Source: Streptomyces sp. NBC_01707 (GTDB taxonomy: Bacteria > Actinomycetota > Actinomycetes > Streptomycetales > Streptomycetaceae). From it: a stretch of DNA of 64,000 nt. A program made the translations under genes and the position numbers. Under the pieces are notes generated by a model, which was not told where the DNA came from, made no database searches, and was given only the letters and a program-made list of their open reading frames with translations. Positions within the stretch are counted from its first letter, which is position 1. Every line of letters starts with the position of its first letter. The stretch lies in NCBI RefSeq assembly GCF_041438805.1, contig NZ_CP109190.1:434001-498000 (forward strand). The letters are read 5' to 3'. This document shows positions 34,939 through 43,837 of this stretch, in pieces.

Positions 34939-35107
34939 CGCGTCTGGGCTTCGTTCCCCTTTGATGGTGTGCTGGGCGGCTGTAGGGCTCACCAGTGGCG
35001 AGCACGCGTCCCACGTCATGGGGGCTACGAGGTTGTCCGGCGCGACGCCGCCCGAAACGAACACGAAGTCACCTCCTCGACCAGGATCTACGACATCGCC
35101 CGCGACC
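34939..35107. other. Short gap with a possible 3' coding rel​ic
   Basis: A plus-strand reading that ends at 35148 contains EVTSSTRIYDIARDLTIW and has coding-like composition, but no start is visible. It overlaps the end of the opposite-strand frame at 35108-35716. At most one of the two is real. Confidence 0.3.
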
Positions 35108-35716
35108 TCACCATCTGGATGGCCAGCCGCACAAGCGGTGCTTGTTAGCCTCGGTCTCGACCCGGCGACGAACCTCTGCAGCCTGCTCCCGTGCCGCTGC
35201 AGCCTCCGCTTCGGCCCTGACCCGGTCCTTCTCGAAGACCAGCACACAGCCCAGTCCGTCCAAGGCTTCAGCGATCCTCTCCCGCCAGTCGGCGAACTCG
35301 ACGGGGTCCGCATCGGACGGCAGCCGCGACTTCACAGTGCGGAGATGGCGCAGGGCGCGCTTGACCACTGGGTCAATCACGAGGCTTCTTCCGATCGGTA
35401 CGCGGTCGACCCCATCGTGCACCACATTCGGGGTCGCCGGTACCTCCGACCAGGTCTTCCGCAGCAGCAGCATGCGCTCCTGGTATGCGGCGTCCCAGCA
35501 GGCAACAAGTGTCGCTTCGGCTACCCTGTGCGCCAGTTCAGGGTGGACCTCGACCCGGATCCGGCCGGCGTGCCCATCAGGGTGCAGGGATGGGTGTCTC
35601 GCGCGACCCCTCCGCACGCGGTCAGCAACGCCGGAGCAGCCAGGGGGATCGCCAATCCGACGGTTGTTTCCTCCGCTGGCTCCCCGGCAACCATCTGCGA
35701 TTTGACCAATGGCCAC
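35108..35716 (-). CDS. Possible protein with charged helical C-terminus
   Basis: The last ~140 residues have natural composition: VEVHPELAHRVAEATLVACW, HDGVDRVPIGRSLVIDP, VEFADWRERIAEALDG and a coiled-coil-like VRAEAEAAAAREQAAEVRRR. The first ~50 residues in this frame are arginine/glycine-rich, while the adjacent frame (GEPAEETTVGLAIPLAAPAL) looks more protein-like, so a frameshift near 35600 or a later start is likely. No family or ribosome site is found. Confidence 0.35.
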   Translation of the reverse strand: MAIGQIADGCRGASGGNNRRIGDPPGCSGVADRVRRGRARHPSLHPDGHAGRIRVEVHPELAHRVAEATLVACWDAAYQERMLLLRKTWSEVPATPNVVHDGVDRVPIGRSLVIDPVVKRALRHLRTVKSRLPSDADPVEFADWRERIAEALDGLGCVLVFEKDRVRAEAEAAAAREQAAEVRRRVETEANKHRLCGWPSRW

Positions 35717-36192
35717 TCATTCCGGCATGACAGCCACGCCACACGCCTCGACCTGAACAGTCGCGTGCGATCGCCCCCCCTGCTGAATCAGGTCAAGAGC
35801 CCGGATCGGCCGCGACGCCGCCGTCCTGCTCCTGGACGGAGCGCGGGGAACGTCAACACGTCCGCGCAGTCCGCGCGTTGACCGCAAAGGCCTGATACGT
35901 GTCCGTGTGCCCGCCTGGGCGCGTTCGATTGCACGCCGACACCTGGCCCACACCCAGGGAAGCAAGGACACCCTGACCGGGACCATCACCGACCTGGCCA
36001 CCCGACTGCGGCGTCATGGAGTCCGGCCTGGCGACCCTGTCGGCGGACGGACCGATCGCCCGGGCCACCGGATCGTCACAGGGCCGGGCTCCTGGCCGAG
36101 TCCCTGTCAGGGCTGGGGCGTCTCTGCTCGTGTGCCCGGAGCGAGGAGGCCGAACAACTCCTGGGCGTGGAGATTCGCCCGTTCGGGCCCGA
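35717..36192. other. Intergenic, no gene supported
   Basis: About 475 bases. Short frames on both strands lack starts. The plus-strand phrase GTITDLATRLRRHGVRPGDP near 35970 is coding-like but is closed on both sides. Confidence 0.4.
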
Positions 36193-37218
36193 TCAGATGC
36201 GCACTGCGGCCTGGAAGCTGCCGATGGTGTTCATCGACTCGTAGCGGACGTAGGCGCCCGGGTACGGAGCGTGGAGCACGGTGTTGCCGCCCGCGTAGAG
36301 CCCCACGTGCGAGGTGTTGTTGAAGAAGACCAGGTCGCCCGGCTTCAGCTGGCTGCGCGCGATGCGGGTGCCCTGGTTGATCTGCGTGTACGTGGTGCGG
36401 GTGATCTGGGCACCGGCCTGGCCGTAGGCCCACTGGGTCAGGCCCGAGCAGTCGAAGGAGTTGGGGCCGGTGGCGGAGCGGACATACGGCTTGCCCACCC
36501 GCGTGTTGGCGGCTTGGAGGGCGGCGGCGCCGAGGGCGGAGGCGGGGACCTCGTTGCCGAGATCGACCCGGTCACCGGCGGCGCGGCTGGCCCGCTGGTC
36601 GTCCTGGCGTATCTTCTCGCGCTCGGCGGCAGTCAGGGTGTTGAGCAGGCGCTGCGCCTCGGCGAGCTTGCCCTGGAACTTCTTCTTGTTCTCACCGAGC
36701 GTCTTGCGGACGTCCGCGAGGTCGGCCAGCTTGTCCTGGGCCTCCTTGCGCTGCTGCGCGAGGAAGCGCTGCTTCTCCTGGATCTTCTCCAGAGACTCGG
36801 TCTGCTTGGCAGTCAACTGGTCGAGGGCCGAGGCCTCGTCGAGGAAGCTGTCCGGGTCCGAGGCGAGGAAGAGCTGCACGGACGGGTCGATGCCACCGGA
36901 GCGGTACTGCGCGGCCGCGAGCGAACCGAGGCCGCTGCGGAGCGTGTTGAGCTCCTGCTGACCGCGGGCCACCTTGTCCTGCAGCGCGCCGATCTGCTTC
37001 TCGAGCTTCTCCTGCTGCTCCTTGGCCCCGTTGTACTTCTCGGTGGACTGCTCCGCCTCATGGTAGAGCTTGTCGACCTTCGCCTTGACCTCACTCTTGG
37101 TCGGCTTGGGGTCGGCGTGGGCGGCCTGGGAGGTCAGGGCAACGGCCGCGGCGGCGGTCGCGGTGAGCACGGTCACGCGGGTGCGGCTCGGCTGCTTGGG
37201 ACGACGGTGGGACGCCAC
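36193..37218 (-). CDS. Secreted NlpC/P60 peptidoglycan endopeptidase
   Basis: A 341-residue exported protein: signal peptide (TVLTATAAAAVALTSQ, cleavage near AHA), a long coiled coil (about 40-215, rich in KEQQEKLEKQ-type heptads) and a C-terminal NlpC/P60 domain with the Cys257-His304-His316 triad (FDCSGLTQWAYG, SHVGLYAG, HAPYPG). It should cut gamma-D-Glu-diaminopimelate-type peptide bonds during growth, spore formation or germination. GTG 37218 has AAGGAG nine bases upstream. The leader is unusually conserved-looking and may be a riboswitch. Confidence 0.93.
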   Translation of the reverse strand: MASHRRPKQPSRTRVTVLTATAAAAVALTSQAAHADPKPTKSEVKAKVDKLYHEAEQSTEKYNGAKEQQEKLEKQIGALQDKVARGQQELNTLRSGLGSLAAAQYRSGGIDPSVQLFLASDPDSFLDEASALDQLTAKQTESLEKIQEKQRFLAQQRKEAQDKLADLADVRKTLGENKKKFQGKLAEAQRLLNTLTAAEREKIRQDDQRASRAAGDRVDLGNEVPASALGAAALQAANTRVGKPYVRSATGPNSFDCSGLTQWAYGQAGAQITRTTYTQINQGTRIARSQLKPGDLVFFNNTSHVGLYAGGNTVLHAPYPGAYVRYESMNTIGSFQAAVRI

Positions 37219-37225
37219 GAAGGCG

Positions 37226-37345
37226 AGCTCCTTCTTCCTCGACCCGCCTACCGGGCTATGGGGGAGGTGAATCCCCGGCTCCGTGCACATCACGGACTCG
37301 GCGGTTCCTCCGCTGCCACCCCGGATGGGTGATCAATCGCGCGAA
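37226..37345 (-). ncRNA. Structured 5' leader, candidate c-di-AMP (ydaO-type) riboswitch
   Basis: Directly upstream of the NlpC/P60 gene, the minus strand carries blocks resembling the ydaO/yuaA motif: GCGGAGGAACCG, GAGCCGGGG, then ATAGCCCGGTAGGCGGG and a final GAGGAAGAAGGAG that contains the ribosome site. Streptomyces wall hydrolases are known targets of c-di-AMP riboswitches. The match is partial (the block GGGTGAATC is not seen as such), so another leader RNA is possible. Confidence 0.45.
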
Positions 37346-38017
37346 GGTTCGAAGTACGACCCTAGTGACCATCTTGTGACCGATTCAATCCTCACAGGAA
37401 GAATCTCGTCACGCGAGGTACATCCTTTACTCACATCACACGGCGTGTAGCGGCCATCTGACGGCCAGTTCCCTAATTTCCGGCACATCGCAACAAGTCT
37501 CACTAGCGACCTGAGTCGGAGATTCGTCGCTAGTCCGGCACGAGTCGTCCTCGTCCGAGCATCCCGCCGGAATCGGCAACTGATGCCCAGCGGGCTGTGC
37601 TTGAGGGCGTGCCGTGTGGAGACCTCGGTTCGACGGGCCGACCAGCGTGCTCGCTCGGCGCGGTCAGGCCGCACGGTACTCATTTGAGGGGGCCGCCGAG
37701 TAGAAGGGAACGGCGGATACGGTCGGAGCGGGATTACGGGGGCTGTCCGGCCGGTCTCCACGGTCCGGCGTGGTCCTCGGCGGAGCGATAGGTGGAGCGG
37801 TGCCGGTGGAGGAAGCCTGGGCCCGCGGGAAGGAGCCCCACACGTCCCGCGCGCGGAACGTTGCCCTGCCGCAGTTCTGCCTGGACGGTGGTGGCGGCGG
37901 TGATACCCGACCGGGTGAGTTCGCCATGGACGCGGCAATGGCCTGACAGCAGGTTCACGCTTGTTGGTGTCAGTCGTCGATGCCAGCCGCCGCGTGCGGT
38001 CTTGACGAAATCCCCGC
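37346..38017. other. Intergenic, no gene supported
   Basis: About 670 bases. The first 80 contain the likely promoter of the hydrolase; CACTAGGGT about 20 bases before the leader may be its -10 region. A minus-strand frame (37734-38021) reads SGHCRVHGELTRSGITAATT but has no ribosome site or family. Confidence 0.4.
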
Positions 38018-38263
38018 TCATGCAAGCGGGGTTTCGGTCGCGTCAGCCGGGCACTCAGGGGAGTTCTGGTCACTCGCAGAGGTAGACCGACTTCCGCCGG
38101 CGAACCCGAACAGGTAGACGAGCAACATCAACGCGAAGATCGCCACGTCCTGAGCGAATCGGTGCCCTTCGAGGTACGGCCAGACGGTAGCCCTGCCAGA
38201 AATGAAGATCATCATCGTGATCCACAGGCCGTATATCCGGCCTCCACCGCGCTTCTCGGTCAT
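38018..38263 (-). CDS. Tiny two-helix membrane protein
   Basis: An 81-residue protein with hydrophobic segments IYGLWITMMIFISGRATVW and QDVAIFALMLLVYLFGFAGG, a basic N-terminus (MTEKRGGGR) and a polar C-terminus. GGAGGGGGCGGTG precedes the ATG. Function is unknown; it is unlinked to its neighbours. Confidence 0.7.
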   Translation of the reverse strand: MTEKRGGGRIYGLWITMMIFISGRATVWPYLEGHRFAQDVAIFALMLLVYLFGFAGGSRSTSASDQNSPECPADATETPLA

Positions 38264-38616
38264 CACCGCCCCCTCCAAGAAGAAGCACTGTAGCGCGTAC
38301 CGATGCGCACATCCCGATCGGCTGCCAAGGTGTCCTCCTGGTCCGCTGACCTGCGGAAACAACCCGCCGTCGCGAAGCGGGAGCGAAGAGGTCCTCGGTC
38401 GCTCGGCGTCCTTCTCAACGCTGTTGCCGGCGAGGAGAACTTCGGCGTTGCGAGTCCGGCAGATCAGTGTGCGACTGAATCAGCGCCCAGGCCGCTCTTC
38501 TGGCCTTTGCGGCGGGTTGGCCATATCCATGCGTCGCGGTGCGAGCGGTACAACCGTCGACGACAGGGTGGGCGGCACCCTGGAGAAAGAGAAGGTGTGA
38601 AGGCGGGAGAGGAGGC

Positions 38617-39534
38617 ATGATGCGGACCAGCGACGAGATCTATCACCGGGTCCGCTGGGACCCGCGGTTCGACCCGGCCCGGTTCGTGCTGGGGATCAGC
38701 CAGCGTGGGGATGCCCTCAAACGCGTCCCACTGCCTGCCTTCGTGCCCGGGGGCGACATCCCGTGGCACCGGGTGGTGTTCATCGAGGCGGACGGCGAGG
38801 TGGTCTGGGACCGGTCCACGGGTGTGGACCGCATCGACGCGTCGCGCGTCGGCCGGGTGCAGGACCGGCAAGCGGAGCTGAGCTCCGACACGGGCTCCGG
38901 CAGGGGCGAGCCCGCCGACTTCCTCGACGTGTCCCCGACGGCCCGCACGGCGGTCGCCTGGATCCCGCCCGCGGAACTGTGGCCCCCGATCCAGGACATC
39001 CGCCGGGATTACGACCCGCAGATCCACCGCTGGCCGCCGCACGTGAATGTGCTCTTCGGCTTCGTGCCGGAGTCCGACTTCGAGCGGGCGGCCCCGCTGC
39101 TCGCCGCGGCGACGGCCGAGACACCGGTCTTCACCGCCCTGCTGGACGGGGTGCGCACCTTCCGGCACAGGGCGTACTTCACCGTGTGGCTCGACCCGAC
39201 TGCGGCCGGCCCAGCGCCGTGGGCAGACCTGTACCGCGCACTGCAGCAGAGGTTCCCGCGCTGTTGTAGGCCCGCCAAGAACTTCACCCCACATCTGTCA
39301 CTGGGCCGAACCCGGGATCCGCGGCGTGTCACGGCCGACTGTGCCACCCGGCTCGACGCCATGACGGCGACGGTCTGGGAGATCGTCCTGCTCTCGCGCA
39401 GGGGCGACGGGCCGATGCGGCCACGGGCCACGGTCGCCCTGCGCACGGGCGAGGTCCGCCCGCTGCCCGCAACCGGCCCCGAAGCGCCGGGCCCGGAGGA
39501 CACTGCCTGGCTCTCCGAGATCACCGACAGGTGA
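38617..39534 (+). CDS. RNA-repair fusion: DUF504 (MJ1316) domain plus 2H phosphoesterase
   Basis: A 305-residue two-domain protein. Residues 1-75 are a DUF504/MJ1316-type domain ([40 protein letters not shown]), proposed to recognise RNA ends. Residues 110-280 are a 2H (2'-5' RNA ligase-like) phosphoesterase with H142-V-N and H226-L-S as the paired HxT/S motifs; Asn replaces Thr/Ser in the first. A role in processing 2',3'-cyclic phosphate RNA ends is inferred. GGAGG lies just upstream of tandem ATGs; the second (38620) has the better spacing. Confidence 0.8.
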   Translation: MMRTSDEIYHRVRWDPRFDPARFVLGISQRGDALKRVPLPAFVPGGDIPWHRVVFIEADGEVVWDRSTGVDRIDASRVGRVQDRQAELSSDTGSGRGEPADFLDVSPTARTAVAWIPPAELWPPIQDIRRDYDPQIHRWPPHVNVLFGFVPESDFERAAPLLAAATAETPVFTALLDGVRTFRHRAYFTVWLDPTAAGPAPWADLYRALQQRFPRCCRPAKNFTPHLSLGRTRDPRRVTADCATRLDAMTATVWEIVLLSRRGDGPMRPRATVALRTGEVRPLPATGPEAPGPEDTAWLSEITDR

Positions 39535-39548
39535 GGCACATGCCGTCA

Positions 39549-39670
39549 GCTCGGGCAGTTGGCCAGGACGGCTTTGAGCTGGAGCCGATCGCCTTCGGGT
39601 ACGGCGTCGGGGTGGGTGACGATCCAGCGCGTAACGGCCCGGGCTGACGGCGGGCGGAGGCCGACCGGCG
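39549..39670 (-). pseudogene. ISL3 transposase internal fragment
   Basis: The minus strand reads AVTRWIVTHPDAVPEGDRLQ, then LKAVLANCP, which matches the ISL3 middle segment W...HPD.L...ERL.LKAVLA.CPEL. About 35 codons remain, between the RNA-repair gene and the methyltransferase. Confidence 0.6.
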
Positions 39671-39773
39671 GCGAAGAAGGTCGCCCGGTCACCTCAGACG
39701 ATCTCGATGCCGAGCCGCTCGGCGAGCCGGGCTGCGAACGTGTCCACCTCCCGATCGGGAACCGGGAGGCGCT

Positions 39774-40625
39774 CTACCGGCGGACCGCCGAGATCAGTCC
39801 GCCGGGCCGCTCCTCGCGCTGCGGTGGAGTGCTGATCGGACGGCCGTAGGCGGCAGCGCGCTCGTGCAGGGTGTGGCTGTCGGCCTCCCAGCCGTGCCCG
39901 GCCAGCCAGCCCACCGGGTCGTCGGGCATCTCCGAGACCCACATGGACGCCGCCGATCCCGGCGCGGCGTCCGCGCCGAAGCGCTCGATCACGCCGCGCG
40001 AGCCCAATGTCAGCCCCATCCGACTGCCTGCCGCCGACTGCGTGCTGATCCGGGCCAGCAGTAGCTCCACCGCGTCCTCGGGCAGATAGATCAGTAGTCC
40101 TTCGGCGATCCACGCGGTCGGCAGGGCCGGGTTGTGCCCTGCGGCGGCCAGCGCGCCTGGCCAGTCCTCACGCAGATCCACCGGGACGGTGATCCGCTCG
40201 CAGCGTGCGACGGCCCGCTCCTGGCGCAGCACCGAAGCCTTGAAGTCCAGTGGCGCGGCGGTGTCGACCTCGAACAGCCGGGTGCCCTCGGGCCAGTCGA
40301 TCCGGAAGGCCCGGCTGTCCATGCCGGCGCCGAGCAGCACGACCTGCCGGACCCCGGACGCGGAGGCCTGCTGCAACAGGTCGTCGAGGAACTTCGTCCT
40401 GATGACGATGGAGTACGACACGGCCAGCCGACGACGTCGCGCGGCCTCGTCATCGGGCAGCGGCGCCGAGGAGGGCCACAGCCCGCCGGCGGTGGCGAAA
40501 GCCTGTGCCAGTGGGTCGCGGAACAGCGCGTTCTCCCGCTCGGTCTCCAGTGCCCGCACCCTGGCCACCCCCACCGCCGTGGCCCACACTCCCGATGGTT
40601 GCACCCGCTCCTGCTCATCAGTCAC
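39774..40625 (-). CDS. SAM-dependent methyltransferase, TIGR00027/LCMT-like
   Basis: A 283-residue class I methyltransferase. The SAM-binding loop VLLGAGMDSRAFR is at 96-108, the acidic end of strand 2 is LFEVDTAAPLDFK, and the post-motif is AWIAEGLLIYLPEDAV. The family, expanded in actinobacteria, resembles leucine carboxyl methyltransferase, but natural substrates are mostly unknown. The GTG start at 40625 has only a weak GG-rich site. Tightly linked partners are absent. Confidence 0.88.
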   Translation of the reverse strand: MTDEQERVQPSGVWATAVGVARVRALETERENALFRDPLAQAFATAGGLWPSSAPLPDDEAARRRRLAVSYSIVIRTKFLDDLLQQASASGVRQVVLLGAGMDSRAFRIDWPEGTRLFEVDTAAPLDFKASVLRQERAVARCERITVPVDLREDWPGALAAAGHNPALPTAWIAEGLLIYLPEDAVELLLARISTQSAAGSRMGLTLGSRGVIERFGADAAPGSAASMWVSEMPDDPVGWLAGHGWEADSHTLHERAAAYGRPISTPPQREERPGGLISAVRR

Positions 40626-40823
40626 CGCGCCAGCCTAGATGAACGATTCCAGGGGCCTGACGAGGGGAGCCAGGTTCATGCGCGGCCGGCCAGTCATGTG
40701 CGCACTGACCTCACACGACCACTGAAACCGCCATCCGGCGAAGATCAACAGCCACGGACGCCAGGTGAGGTGGTTCGGGCGCGCATGTGGGCGGAGAGGC
40801 CTCCGTCCGAGAGGGAGGTGCGG

Positions 40824-40991
40824 TCAGCGCCGACGGGACCAGCCGGTTCCGATACCTGCAACATGCAAGGCCAACAGACCCAGGCCCAGCAGCATGACGT
40901 TCACCGAGGCGAAGACCTCGTTGGTCGCGACATCGGCAGCGTTGATCAGGAAAGCGATGAAGAACAGCACGGCCGCAGCTATACCCAACAT
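40824..40991 (-). CDS. Tiny two-helix membrane protein
   Basis: A 55-residue protein of two hydrophobic helices (LGIAAAVLFFIAFLINAA and VNVMLLGLGLLALHVAGIG) joined by a polar turn, ending in WSRRR. AAGGAG precedes the ATG by eight bases. Proteins of this kind are widespread and conserved in Streptomyces, but unnamed. A promoter region of about 390 bases with no gene (40992-41384) lies upstream. Confidence 0.8.
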   Translation of the reverse strand: MLGIAAAVLFFIAFLINAADVATNEVFASVNVMLLGLGLLALHVAGIGTGWSRRR

Positions 40992-41384
40992 GACGGAACT
41001 CCTTTTCCGTAGTTGGAACACGTGTGCCCCCACATACGAGAAGCAGACCTCTCGGGACCGCAGCCGACGGGATTCGGCCACAGCTGGGTCACCCGCCTGG
41101 CCATGGCGGGCTGTCGCCGGCACCACGTCGTGTCCGACCATGCATGTCGCCCCCGCGGTCACCACCGAGCCGTGTCAGGCCGAATGCTGCGGGCCGGACC
41201 CCACTCGCCCGTTGCCGCGCGATTGCCTGGCCCCTGCCCGACCTGGTCAGGGCCGCGTCACGGCACACGGGGCGGGAGGTGCGGCGTTTCCGCCGCGTCC
41301 GATGTGCGCCACGTCTCATCCGCGGGTTGTTACACCGGAGACGCGGCTGGTGTCTCAATGCCGAGTCCATAACGCGAGGGAGAC

Positions 41385-42587
41385 ATGATGAACGGGAACG
41401 TCGAGGTGGTCGTGGTCGGCGGCGGGTACGGGGGCGTGACGGCGGCCAACAGCCTGGCTCGGCGCGATGGCGTGTCGGTGACGCTGGTCAATCCGCGTCC
41501 CGAATTCGTCGAGCGGATCCGCCTGCACCAGCTCGTGACCGGCTCCGATGACGCAGTCGTGGGCTTCAGTGAGGTTCTGGGCGGGAACGTCCATGTGGTG
41601 GTCGACACTGCGACCCGGATCGACGCTGCCGAGCGCAAGGTGTCGCTGGCGGGCGGTGGCACGGTCTCATACGACTACCTCGTCTACGCGGTGGGCAGCG
41701 GCACCTCCGACCCCGGCGTGCCCGGAGCAGCGGAGTTCGCTCATCGGGTGTCGGACCTGGAGGGGGCGGAACGACTGCGGTCGGCGCTCGCCGCGACGCC
41801 CGCGTCGGCTCCGGTGACCGTGGTCGGGGCCGGTCCGACCGGCCTGGAGACCGCGGCCGAGCTGGCGGAAGTGGGCCGCAAGGTCACCCTGGTCTGCGGT
41901 GACGTGCTTGGCCCCTCCCTGCATGCCCGGGTCCGCCGCCCGGTGACCCGCCGGCTCGTCAAGCTGGGTGTGACCGTCCTCGAAGGTCCCCGTGCGCGGG
42001 TGACGGGAGTGACCCGCGACGGCGTACAGCTCGACGACGGCCGCGAGCTGCCCAGCGCGGTGACGATCTGGACTGCAGGATTCCGTGTCCCGGATCTGGC
42101 CGCCCGCAGCGGGTTGCGTACCGATACCGAAGGCCGTCTGCTCACCGACGCGACGCTGACCAGCGTGGACGACGTACGTATCGTCGCCGCCGGGGACGGG
42201 GCGGCGATGACGGACCGGCCGTTCCGGATGAGCTGCCAGGCCGCCGTGCAGCTGGGCCCGGCAGCCGCCGCTACGATCCTGCGCCGGATCGCGGGGAAAA
42301 CACCCGCTCCTGTCCGGATGTTCTTCGCGGGGCAGTGCCTCAGTCTCGGCAGAGACGAGGGCGTCACCCAGTTCTCCTACCCGAACGACAGGGTGAACGC
42401 GCTCCACATCGGCGGTCGGCCCGGTGCCGGCGTCAAGGAGATGGCCTGCCGGTTCACCCTCAACAAGTTGGTCTCCGGAGCGGGCAAGGCCAGTTCCCGC
42501 GCATCCCACGGCGACGGTCCCGACCGCCTGGAAACGCCTCGGCCGGAAAACCGCACGACGGCATCCAGCACCCGACGCTCGGTCTAG
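41385..42587 (+). CDS. FAD-dependent NAD(P)H oxidoreductase, NDH-2/AIF-like
   Basis: A 400-residue flavoprotein. The FAD-binding GGGYGG is near residues 12-17 and a second GxGxxG (GAGPTG) near 148-153 binds NAD(P)H. The C-terminal phrase RIVAAGDGAAM is the usual FAD-contact D-x-A-A-x-G-D-type strand, shared with type II NADH dehydrogenases and AIF/FSP1-like enzymes. GAGGGAGAC precedes tandem ATGs. A strong hairpin ends the unit, and an ECF41 sigma gene follows. ECF41 sigma genes commonly neighbour oxidoreductases, so this is a plausible target or effector. Confidence 0.88.
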   Translation: MMNGNVEVVVVGGGYGGVTAANSLARRDGVSVTLVNPRPEFVERIRLHQLVTGSDDAVVGFSEVLGGNVHVVVDTATRIDAAERKVSLAGGGTVSYDYLVYAVGSGTSDPGVPGAAEFAHRVSDLEGAERLRSALAATPASAPVTVVGAGPTGLETAAELAEVGRKVTLVCGDVLGPSLHARVRRPVTRRLVKLGVTVLEGPRARVTGVTRDGVQLDDGRELPSAVTIWTAGFRVPDLAARSGLRTDTEGRLLTDATLTSVDDVRIVAAGDGAAMTDRPFRMSCQAAVQLGPAAAATILRRIAGKTPAPVRMFFAGQCLSLGRDEGVTQFSYPNDRVNALHIGGRPGAGVKEMACRFTLNKLVSGAGKASSRASHGDGPDRLETPRPENRTTASSTRRSV

Positions 42588-42614
42588 CGGCCCTGGACGC
42601 GAAGCCAGGTCTCC

Positions 42615-42652
42615 CCTTCTTCGGCCGGACCGACCGGTCCGGCCGAAGAAGG
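42615..42652. terminator. 17-bp perfect hairpin
   Basis: CCTTCTTCGGCCGGACC, loop GACC, GGTCCGGCCGAAGAAGG, 28 bases after the oxidoreductase stop. It separates that gene from the sigma-factor gene. Confidence 0.85.
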
Positions 42653-42855
42653 ACCAAGCCCGGACTGACGAGCGCGCAACGCCGCGGCCTCATGTGTCAT
42701 GGCCAGGCGCCGGGGCGCCATTCCCATCAGCCCGCCCACCCCACGTGTCCTGATCAGCGGGGTGGCTGCTGCCGATATCCCGTCTTATGACCGGGTACAT
42801 GTCCACGGACTGCTTCCGGCCCATGGGCCGACCGCGAGAGAGTGAACCGCACGAC

Positions 42856-43752
42856 ATGAACGACCACGTGACCGACCCGGCGACCGAGGCTTTCGTCGCC
42901 CACCGCGACCTGCTGTTCACCGTCGCCTACGAGATGCTCGGTTCGGCGGCGGATACCGAAGACGTCCTCCAGGAGGCCTGGCTGCGGTGGGTCAAGGTCG
43001 ACCAGGCGCAGGTGCGGGACCAGCGCGCCTACCTGGTGCGGATCACGACCCGGCAGGCGCTCAACCGGCTACGCACTCTCAAGCGGCGTAGGGAGGCCTA
43101 TGTGGGCCCTTGGCTCCCCGAGCCCCTGCTCACCGCGCCGGACGTGGCCGAGGACGTCGAACTGTCCGAGAACCTGTCGCTGGCACTCATGTTCATCCTC
43201 GAGACTCTCTCACCGACCGAACGCGCCGTCTTCGTGCTGCGCGAGGTGTTCGACATCGACTACGACGACGTCGCGGCCGCGATCGGCAAGAGCCCCGCCG
43301 CGGCACGCCAGATCGCCTACCGCGCCCGCCGGCACGTCGACGCCCGTCGTCCGCGCACACAGGTTTCCCCGGAAGAAGCCCGGGCAGCGTTGGATTCGTT
43401 CCAGCGCGCGCTCGTGACCGGAGACCTGCAGGGGCTGCTGTCCGTACTCGCCCCGGACGTTGTTTTCGTCAGCGACGGCGGCGGCTTCAAGCTTGCGGCC
43501 CTGCGGCCGGTCGTCGGCGCGGACAAGGTGCTCCGCTACATGGCGGGCAGTGTCGCCAAGGCCGGGGGCGCCTTCACCAGTGAGCCCACCACGGTCAACG
43601 GCAACCCCGGACTCATCCTGCGCCTGGACGGCGTGATCGACGGCGTGCTGGCGTTCCGCGTGGAGAACGCCCGCGTCAGCGGCCTCTACTACGTCCGCAA
43701 CCCCGAAAAGCTCACCCGCGTCGAATCGGAAACCCCCCTCACCTCCCGCTGA
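42856..43752 (+). CDS. ECF41-type sigma factor (SigJ-like) with SnoaL-like tail
   Basis: A 298-residue sigma factor. Region 2 (FVAHRDLLFTVAYEMLGS, DTEDVLQEAWLRW) and region 4 (LSPTERAVFVLREVFD, AAIGKSPAAARQIAYRARRH) are intact. The C-terminal ~100 residues carry the ECF41 hallmarks: WLPEP between the domains, DGGG near 43478, and NPEKL at the end. That fused SnoaL-like extension regulates activity in cis instead of an anti-sigma factor. ATG 42856 gives the standard N-terminus (MNDHVTDPATEAF); an upstream in-frame ATG at 42787 is less likely. Confidence 0.9.
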   Translation: MNDHVTDPATEAFVAHRDLLFTVAYEMLGSAADTEDVLQEAWLRWVKVDQAQVRDQRAYLVRITTRQALNRLRTLKRRREAYVGPWLPEPLLTAPDVAEDVELSENLSLALMFILETLSPTERAVFVLREVFDIDYDDVAAAIGKSPAAARQIAYRARRHVDARRPRTQVSPEEARAALDSFQRALVTGDLQGLLSVLAPDVVFVSDGGGFKLAALRPVVGADKVLRYMAGSVAKAGGAFTSEPTTVNGNPGLILRLDGVIDGVLAFRVENARVSGLYYVRNPEKLTRVESETPLTSR

Positions 43753-43760
43753 CCGTCCCC

Positions 43761-43784
43761 GCATCACGGCCGCGGCCGTGATGC
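43761..43784. terminator. Bidirectional hairpin between convergent genes
   Basis: GCATCACGGCC-GC-GGCCGTGATGC, a perfect palindrome, lies between the sigma factor (ends 43752) and the hydrolase (ends 43838, minus strand). Confidence 0.8.
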
Positions 43785-43837
43785 GCGGTCTCCGTCGAGA
43801 TATTCAAGGCCGCCGGGCGATCCCGGCTGCAGCGAGC

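Noticed and set aside
36016..37332. A 438-codon plus-strand frame rich in Leu, Gly, Arg and Val
   Set aside because: It is the exact antisense of the NlpC/P60 gene, whose signal peptide, coiled coil and catalytic triad are clear.
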